A stretch of 64,000 bases of DNA from positions 186,001 through 250,000 of the forward strand of contig CAWHIF010000006.1 in assembly GCA_963829235.1 (NCBI GenBank), in the 5' to 3' direction. Each line of letters opens with the position of its first letter. Within the stretch, counting starts at the first letter, position 1. Below are positions 58,979-64,000 of the stretch, piece by piece. This DNA is from Bog-756 sp963829235. GTDB taxonomy: Bacteria > Actinomycetota > Acidimicrobiia > Acidimicrobiales > RAAP-2. A program made the translations under genes and the position numbers. Under the pieces are notes generated by a model, which made no database searches, was not told the DNA's origin, and saw nothing but the letters and a program-made list of their open reading frames with translations.

Positions 58979-59454
58979 GACGGACCCGCGTTGAGCTCGG
59001 CTGGACGGGGCCCGATCAGCGTCGCGGGGCCGAGAGGCAGGTCCTGTTGCGACCGGCGCAGGATCCGGTTGACCCAGCGGGCGAAGAAGTCGTCGAGCCC
59101 GACGCCCTGGGCCCTGATCACGTCGAGGACCTCCGAGGCGACCCCGGTGGTCGACCGGGCGATGATGGTGCCCAGTTCCGTCTTCTCCATCAGCGAGTCG
59201 ATGTCCACCCGCTCGATGATCTCCTCGACGTCGACCCGGTCGATGATCTTCTGGACGTCGACCCGGTCGATGAGCTTGTCCACATCGACCCGGCTGACCA
59301 CCTTGTCGACGTCGACCCGGCTGACCACCTTGTCCACGTCGATCCGGTCGAGGAGGGCATCCATGTCGATGGCGTCCATCACGATGGTCACGACCCGCTC
59401 GGCCACGGCCTGGGCCAACTGCTCCATTCGGCCGGAGCCCGGAACCGGGCTCAT
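58975..59454 (-). CDS. Hypothetical protein with nine-residue DVDKVVSRV-type repeats
   Basis: A soluble protein of about 159 residues. A helical lead (MEQLAQAVAERVVTIVM) enters five to seven repeats of a nine-residue unit like VDVDKVVSR (about residues 35-85). The underlying DNA repeats every 27 bp. A C-terminal helix (LDVIRAQGVGLDDFFARWV) and Pro-rich end follow. Repeats have alternating acid and hydrophobic residues, suggesting an amphipathic beta or solenoid structure. From memory such proteins pair with RDD genes in actinobacteria. The start is uncertain; earlier ATGs at 59499 and 59514 are possible and none has a good ribosome-binding site. Confidence 0.55.
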   Translation of the reverse strand: MSPVPGSGRMEQLAQAVAERVVTIVMDAIDMDALLDRIDVDKVVSRVDVDKVVSRVDVDKLIDRVDVQKIIDRVDVEEIIERVDIDSLMEKTELGTIIARSTTGVASEVLDVIRAQGVGLDDFFARWVNRILRRSQQDLPLGPATLIGPRPAELNAGPS

Positions 59455-59575
59455 CGGGGTCGGTTCGGCGACCGAGGATCCATGGGGACAGCTTCCCATC
59501 GCACGATGGTGCAAGCGGGGACGGTGGGTACCAACGCGGGCCCGCCCCGGTCCTTCCGGGCTCAGGGGGCGAGGA

Positions 59576-60037
59576 TCAAGAAGACGAGCCGGACTTCAGC
59601 GCCTCCAAGGCCCGGTCGGCGTGCACGTTCATCCGGACCTCGCTCTGGATGACATCGATGAGACGGAGGTCGGGCCCGATGATGAAGGTGGCCCTCTTGG
59701 TGGGCGAGAGCTTGGTGAACCGGCGCCGCACCCCGAACTGGGTGGCCACCGCTCCATCCGGATCCGACAGCAGCGGGAAATCGAAGGAGTGCTTGTCCGA
59801 GAACCGCTTCTGCTTCTCCACCTGATCGGCGCTGATGCCCACCCGCTGGGCGCCCACGGCCTCGAACTCGGCTTTCATGTCACGGAAGTGGCAGCTCTCG
59901 GCCGTGCACCCGGGGGTCATCGCCGCCGGGTAGAAGAACAGGACGACGGGACCGGATGCGGCCAGATCGCTCAGCTTGCGCGGCGTGCCGTCCTCATCGG
60001 GCAACTCGAAATCCGGGACCAGGTCGCCTTTTTCCAT
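59576..60037 (-). CDS. bcp: Thiol peroxidase Bcp/PrxQ
   Basis: A 153-residue peroxiredoxin. The peroxidatic Cys is in MTPGCTAESCHFRD (C-x4-C, the PrxQ pair), ADQVEKQKRFSDKHSFDFPLLSDPDG follows and RATFIIGPDLRLIDV ends the core. It reduces hydroperoxides using thioredoxin. The start is MEKGDLVPDFELPDEDG. Upstream lies the repeat-rich gap before the ABC exporter. Confidence 0.88.
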   Translation of the reverse strand: MEKGDLVPDFELPDEDGTPRKLSDLAASGPVVLFFYPAAMTPGCTAESCHFRDMKAEFEAVGAQRVGISADQVEKQKRFSDKHSFDFPLLSDPDGAVATQFGVRRRFTKLSPTKRATFIIGPDLRLIDVIQSEVRMNVHADRALEALKSGSSS

Positions 60038-60140
60038 GGTCCGAGGCTACCGCCGGCGGGACGGCGGGGCGACCTACCCCGGAGGCCCTCCGGGACATCG
60101 GAACCGGCGGCACCGCATGGGGTCGTTGGGACTGCAGGTT

Positions 60141-60174
60141 CCGGGTGACCCCATAAGCCGGGTGACCCCATAAG
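60141..60174. repeat. 17-bp direct repeat
   Basis: CCGGGTGACCCCATAAG occurs twice back to back. It contains the near-palindrome GGGTGACCCC. It may be a tandem operator or a slippage product. Confidence 0.8.
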
Positions 60175-60220
60175 ATGCGACGGAGGTCAGCCGCTCCCCC
60201 CTGGTCCGCGGTTGAGGACC

Positions 60221-60360
60221 GGGGGGTCGCCGGGGCAGCCGCCGGTGGAAGCCGCCGGGGGGTCGCCGGGGCAGCCGCCGGTGGAAGCCGCCGGGGGGTC
60301 GCCGGGGCAGCCGCCGGTGGAAGCCGCCGGGGGGGTCGCCGGTGGCAGCCGCCGGTGGTA
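60221..60360. repeat. 36-bp GC-rich minisatellite (four copies)
   Basis: GGGGGGTCGCCGGGGCAGCC and its continuation recur at 60221, 60257 and 60293 with exact 36-bp spacing. A diverged fourth copy at 60329 carries an extra G. It lies 50-190 bp upstream of the ABC-exporter start. It may affect expression through copy number or structure. Confidence 0.85.
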
Positions 60361-60409
60361 GCAGCGCTCCGAGGCAGTCCTCCATCCGACCAGACGGGAT
60401 CGCAACCAC

Positions 60410-61453
60410 ATGCAGTACTCGATCGAAGCCGAACAACTCGAGAAGACCTTCAAGGGCAAGCTCGAGGTGCGCGCCCTCGACGGTGTCAGCTTCTCCGTCG
60501 CCGAGGGCACCGTCTTCGGCCTACTCGGGCCCAACGGCTCGGGGAAGACCACCGCGGTGCGGATCCTGACCACCATCCTGAGGGCCGACGGCGGTCGGGC
60601 CCGGGTGCTCGGGCACGACGTGGCCAAGAAGGCCAGCCTGGTCCGGAGCCTGATCGGGCTGGCCGGCCAGTACGCCGCCGTCGACGAGAACCTGACCGGC
60701 CGGGAGAACCTCGAGATGGTCGGGAACCTCAACCACCTGCGCCGATCCACCGTCGGCGGCCGGGCCAAGGAGCTGTTGGCGCAGTTCAACCTGAGCGATG
60801 CCGGCGACCGGACGCTGAAGACCTATTCGGGCGGTATGCGGCGACGCCTCGACCTGGCTGCGGCCCTGGTGGCACGACCCACCGTCCTCTTCCTCGACGA
60901 ACCCACCACCGGGCTCGACCCACAGAGCCGCAACGACCTGTGGGAGGTGATCGAGCAGCTGGTGGGTGGCGGGACCACGGTGCTGCTCACCACCCAGTAC
61001 CTCGAGGAAGCGGACCGGCTCGCCGACCACCTGGTCGTGCTCGACCACGGGCGGGTCATCGCCGAGGGGACGCCGACCCAGCTGAAGGCCAACCTCGGGG
61101 CCACCGTCCTCGAGGTCGGTCTGGGCTCGTTGGACGACGCCGAGCGCACGGCCGGGCTGCTGGCGGCCATCGGGCCCCACCTGCCGACCGTCAACGGCAC
61201 GGTCGTGGAGGTGACGGTCGACCAGGGCCCCGAAGCGGCCATGACCAGCCTCCGCTCGTTGGACCAGGCGGGGATCGTCCCGGCGACGTTCACCTTGCGC
61301 GAGCCGAGCCTCGACGATGTCTTCCTGGCCCTCACCGGGCGTCGCGCCGAGGACGAGACCGAAGCCGAGCAGGACAGCCCCGACGCCGGCGGGCACGATT
61401 GGATGAGCGATGCGGAGAGGGCAGCGCCGATCGCCACGGGAGAGCTCTCATGA
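60410..61453 (+). CDS. DrrA-type ABC transporter ATPase
   Basis: A 347-residue ABC ATPase. Walker A is GLLGPNGSGKTTAVRIL (about 39-55), followed by the Q-loop GQYAAVDENLTGREN. The signature is YSGGMRRRLDLAAAL and Walker B is VLFLDEPTTGLDPQSR. The C-terminal domain includes the LREPSLDDVFLALTGR motif of drug-exporter ATPases (daunorubicin type). It energises the next permease. Its stop overlaps the permease ATG (ATGA). The exported compound is not identifiable, and the RiPP cluster lies 3 kb away. Confidence 0.87.
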   Translation: MQYSIEAEQLEKTFKGKLEVRALDGVSFSVAEGTVFGLLGPNGSGKTTAVRILTTILRADGGRARVLGHDVAKKASLVRSLIGLAGQYAAVDENLTGRENLEMVGNLNHLRRSTVGGRAKELLAQFNLSDAGDRTLKTYSGGMRRRLDLAAALVARPTVLFLDEPTTGLDPQSRNDLWEVIEQLVGGGTTVLLTTQYLEEADRLADHLVVLDHGRVIAEGTPTQLKANLGATVLEVGLGSLDDAERTAGLLAAIGPHLPTVNGTVVEVTVDQGPEAAMTSLRSLDQAGIVPATFTLREPSLDDVFLALTGRRAEDETEAEQDSPDAGGHDWMSDAERAAPIATGELS

Positions 61454-62274
61454 CCACAGCCGTCGTCGCCCCGACCGTTGCCGGCGCCCCCCACTCGGAC
61501 AGCATCGGGAGCCGGGTCCGCTGGGCGATCTCGGACACCTTGACCGTCACCAAGCGGAACATCCTCAGCTACACCCGCATCCCCGAGGCACTGTTCTTCT
61601 CCACCGTGCAGCCGATCATGTTCGTGCTGCTGTTCCGTTACGTGTTCGGCGGTGCCATCAGCGCCCCCGGCACCACGTACGTGAACTACCTGATGCCCGG
61701 CATCTTCGTCCAGACGGTCGCCTTCGGCTCGGTCCAAACCAGCATCGGGCTGGCCGAGGACCTCCAAAAGGGCCTCATCGAGCGGTTCCGGGCGCTGCCC
61801 ATGGCCCGGTCGGCCGTGCTGGCCGGCCGCACCACAGCCGACCTGTGCCGCAACGTCCTGACCGTGGTCATCGTCACCATCGTCGGCTTCCTCGTCGGGT
61901 TCCGACCGACCACCGGCGTCCTCCCCTACCTGGCCGGCATCCTGGTCATCCTCCTGTTCGCCTACGCGCTGTCGTGGGGGTTCGCCGTCATCGGGCTGTC
62001 CGCCCCCAACAGCGAGGTGGCCCAGGTCATCTCGTTCCCGATCCTGTTCCCCCTGACCTTCGCCTCCTCGGCCTTCGTCCCGGTGTCGTCGATGCCGAGC
62101 TGGCTGCAGGGCTTCGCCACCTATCAACCGGTGAGCGTCACCGTCAGCGCCTGCCGCGCCCTCATGATCGGCGGGCCCACCGCCACCTGGGTCATCCAGT
62201 CCCTACTGTGGTCACTCGGACTGCTCGTCGTGCTCACGCCGCTGGCCGTCCATCGCTACCGCACCCGCATCTGA
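61450..62274 (+). CDS. DrrB-type ABC-2 permease
   Basis: A 274-residue permease with about six helices. It begins with a cytoplasmic N-terminus and FFSTVQPIMFVLLFRYVFGG. The ABC-2 signature LIERFRALPMARSAVLAGR is followed by SSAFVPVSSMPSWLQGFATYQP. With the preceding ATPase it forms an exporter of drugs, lipids or glycans. Translationally coupled to it by ATGA. Confidence 0.87.
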   Translation: MTTAVVAPTVAGAPHSDSIGSRVRWAISDTLTVTKRNILSYTRIPEALFFSTVQPIMFVLLFRYVFGGAISAPGTTYVNYLMPGIFVQTVAFGSVQTSIGLAEDLQKGLIERFRALPMARSAVLAGRTTADLCRNVLTVVIVTIVGFLVGFRPTTGVLPYLAGILVILLFAYALSWGFAVIGLSAPNSEVAQVISFPILFPLTFASSAFVPVSSMPSWLQGFATYQPVSVTVSACRALMIGGPTATWVIQSLLWSLGLLVVLTPLAVHRYRTRI

Positions 62275-62369
62275 GGCGAGCCGCACGACCGGTCTCGAAA
62301 CGTGACGACCTGCCCGGCCCCCCGGCCCCCCGGCTCGCCGCCGCGGCTCCGGGCGAGCAGAATGGGGAG

Positions 62370-64000
62370 ATGGCCCACCCTCCCACCACCCCGGTCTCAC
62401 CCGACTCCTTCGGCGCCCGCGGCACCCTGACCGTCGGCGACACCTCCTACGAGATCTACCGGATCAACGCGCTGGCCGGCCGCTACGACATCGCCAGGCT
62501 CCCGTACTCGATCAAGGTGGTGCTCGAGAACCTCCTGCGCCACGAGGACGGACTCGCCGTACGTCCCGCCGACATCGAAGCGGTGGCCGGATGGGGCAAC
62601 CGCCCCGAGCGCCACGGCCTCGGAGCAGAGGACGCCGCGGAGATCGCCCTCACCCCCGAGCGGGTCCTCATGCAGGACTTCACCGGCGTGCCCTGCGTGG
62701 TCGATCTGGCGGCCATGCGCGACGCGCTGAGCACGCTGGGCGGCGACCCGAGCAGGGTCAACCCGCTCGTCCCGGTCGAGCTGGTCATCGATCACTCGGT
62801 CATCGCCGAGGCGTCGGGGAGCCCGGGGGCCTTCGACGAGAACGTCGACATCGAGTACCAGCGGAATATCGAGCGCTATCAGCTCCTCCGCTGGGCCCAG
62901 CAGGCGTTCGACGGATATCGGGTGGTCCCGCCCGGCACCGGCATCTGTCACCAGGTCAACCTCGAGTACCTGTCGCGGGTGGTGTTCGCCACCGACGACG
63001 GAAAGGCATACTGCGACACCCTGGTCGGCACCGACTCCCACACCACCATGGTCAACGGGCTCGGCGTCCTCGGATGGGGCGTCGGTGGCATCGAGGCCGA
63101 GGCGGCCATGCTCGGTCAGCCGCTCTCCATGCTCCTCCCCCCGGTCGTGGGTTTCCGCCTCACCGGCGAGCAGGCGCCCGGCACCACCGCCACGGATCTG
63201 GTGCTGACCATCACCCATCTCCTCCGACAGCACGGCGTGGTGGGGAAGTTCGTCGAGTTCTACGGCCCCGGCGTGGCCGCCGTGCCGCTGGCCAACCGGG
63301 CCACCATCGGCAACATGTCGCCAGAGTACGGGGCCACCTGCGCCATCTTCCCCATCGACGAGGTCACCCTCGACTACCTGCGCTTCACGGGACGCGACGA
63401 CCACCACGTCGACCTGGTCGAGGCCTACGCCAAGGAGCAGGGGATGTTCCAATCCGCCGGCGGGGTCGAACCGGTGTTCTCCGAGACCATCGAACTCGAC
63501 CTGTCGTCGGTGGTGCCGAGCATCGCCGGTCCGACCCGGCCCCAGGACCTGGTGACCCTGGCCGGTGCCGGGGCGTCGTACCGGACCGCCCTCGGACGCG
63601 ACCAGCGGTCGGGTCCCGCGTCACTGGGCGATGGGTCCACCGTCTCCATCGGCGACGGTGCAGTGGTGGTGGCCGCTATCACCAGCTGCACGAACACCTC
63701 CAATCCTCAGGTGATGGTGGCCGCCGGCCTGGTAGCCAGACGCGCCGTCGAACGAGGGCTCGAGCCCAAGCCCTGGGTCAAGACCACGCTGGCACCGGGC
63801 TCGAGGGTGGTCATGGACTACCTCGACCGGGCCCATCTGACCGAGCCACTGGCCCGGATCGGGTTCGACCTGGTCGGCTTCGGCTGCACGACCTGCATCG
63901 GCAACTCCGGGCCCTTGCTCCCCGGCGTCTCCCGAGCGGTCCACGACAACGACCTCTCGGTGGCCGCGGTCCTGTCGGGAAACCGCAATTTCGAGGGACG
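62370..64000 (+). CDS. acnA: Aconitate hydratase A (5' part; runs off the window)
   Basis: Reads from ATG at 62370 to the window end with no stop, about 543 codons of the usual 900 or so. Clear features are GDTSYEIYRINAL, YSIKVVLENLLRHEDG and DHSVIAEASGS (His-Ser region). VGTDSHTTMVNGLGVLGWGVGG follows. The first 4Fe-4S cysteine lies in ITSCTNTSNPQVM and the other two in GFGCTTCIGNSG. It interconverts citrate and isocitrate in the TCA cycle and, as a cytosolic aconitase/IRP1-type protein, may bind RNA. The GGGGAG ribosome-binding site is unusually close to the ATG. Confidence 0.9.
   Translation, partial: MAHPPTTPVSPDSFGARGTLTVGDTSYEIYRINALAGRYDIARLPYSIKVVLENLLRHEDGLAVRPADIEAVAGWGNRPERHGLGAEDAAEIALTPERVLMQDFTGVPCVVDLAAMRDALSTLGGDPSRVNPLVPVELVIDHSVIAEASGSPGAFDENVDIEYQRNIERYQLLRWAQQAFDGYRVVPPGTGICHQVNLEYLSRVVFATDDGKAYCDTLVGTDSHTTMVNGLGVLGWGVGGIEAEAAMLGQPLSMLLPPVVGFRLTGEQAPGTTATDLVLTITHLLRQHGVVGKFVEFYGPGVAAVPLANRATIGNMSPEYGATCAIFPIDEVTLDYLRFTGRDDHHVDLVEAYAKEQGMFQSAGGVEPVFSETIELDLSSVVPSIAGPTRPQDLVTLAGAGASYRTALGRDQRSGPASLGDGSTVSIGDGAVVVAAITSCTNTSNPQVMVAAGLVARRAVERGLEPKPWVKTTLAPGSRVVMDYLDRAHLTEPLARIGFDLVGFGCTTCIGNSGPLLPGVSRAVHDNDLSVAAVLSGNRNFEG

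Larger units (their letters stand above)
60038..60409. other. Gene-free repeat-rich gap before the ABC exporter
   Basis: A 372-bp stretch between the divergent bcp and ABC-exporter genes. It holds a 17-bp direct duplication at 60141-60174, GC-rich tandem repeats at 60221-60360, and the ABC gene's promoter region. Long reading frames across it are by-products of base composition. No gene was supported. Confidence 0.6.

Noticed and set aside
60221..60360. CRISPR array or repeated coding domain
   Set aside because: The 36-bp units are contiguous without spacers, and no cas genes or credible protein is present.
60175..62274. 700-codon frame running through the repeats into the permease
   Set aside because: Only the part from 61450 matches a permease. 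The rest is Arg/Gly/Pro-rich and overlaps the well-supported ABC ATPase in another frame.
62397..63452. Leftward frame inside the aconitase gene
   Set aside because: Antisense shadow. The plus-strand reading carries all aconitase motifs, including the Fe-S cysteines.

Overview
This window is a 64 kb piece of a GC-rich actinobacterial chromosome. The class is most likely Acidimicrobiia. Three things point there: heavy use of GTG starts with GTGA/ATGA stop-start overlaps, the actinobacterial gene order argS-lysA-hom-thrC-rho-rpmE-prfA-prmC-sua5, and a secreted protein built from GYxLVAADGGIFSFG repeats of a kind common in that class (recalled, not searched). No phage, IS element or CRISPR array was seen. 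Most genes look chromosomal and native.

Layout. 0.1-5.4 kb: three genes of the ethylmalonyl-CoA pathway (mch, mcd, mcl) interleaved with a methyltransferase, a DinB-type protein and a hypothetical. 5.4-14 kb: sulfotransferase, oxidoreductase with its TetR regulator, a DUF885 hydrolase, dienelactone hydrolase, a secreted NlpC/P60 cell-wall hydrolase, an SDR and a divergent Lgt-like membrane protein. 14-18.5 kb: a compact leftward operon resembling methylamine-dehydrogenase maturation (MauD-, MauE- and MauF-like) around a Tat-exported, extremely Cys-rich protein fused to six propeller-like repeats. 18.7-34.5 kb: lipid/steroid-type catabolism (acyl-CoA ligase, SDRs, crotonase, thioesterase, thiolase, alcohol dehydrogenase). 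Three TAGAAC-N2-GTTCTA-like boxes resembling KstR operators lie here, mixed with cell-envelope membrane enzymes. 34.5-38.5 kb: a membrane glycosyltransferase, an acyl-CoA dehydrogenase, an AT-rich control region with a double palindrome, and two small hypotheticals. 38.5-42.6 kb: leuB-ilvE-cimA for branched-chain amino acids, preceded by what looks like a complete leader-peptide attenuator. 42.6-54.1 kb: universal stress protein, then the conserved translation/termination and aspartate-family block, which lacks thrB. 54.2 kb: tRNA-Arg(CCG). 54.4-57.5 kb: a RiPP-type cluster with a 37-aa precursor, PqqD-like recognition protein, McjB-like protease, HPr-kinase-like protein and nucleotidyltransferase. 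It has lasso-peptide features but no lasso cyclase, and the core has no Asp/Glu acceptor. 57.6-64 kb: AlkB, RDD membrane protein with a repeat partner, peroxiredoxin, a DrrAB-type ABC exporter, and the 5' part of aconitase running off the end.

The most novel parts are the cyclase-less lasso-like RiPP cluster and the Mau-like operon with its fused propeller. Next come the leuB attenuator and the tandem TTATCG-N8-CGATAA operator array. All family assignments rest on reading motifs and on recalled family knowledge; no database search was run.
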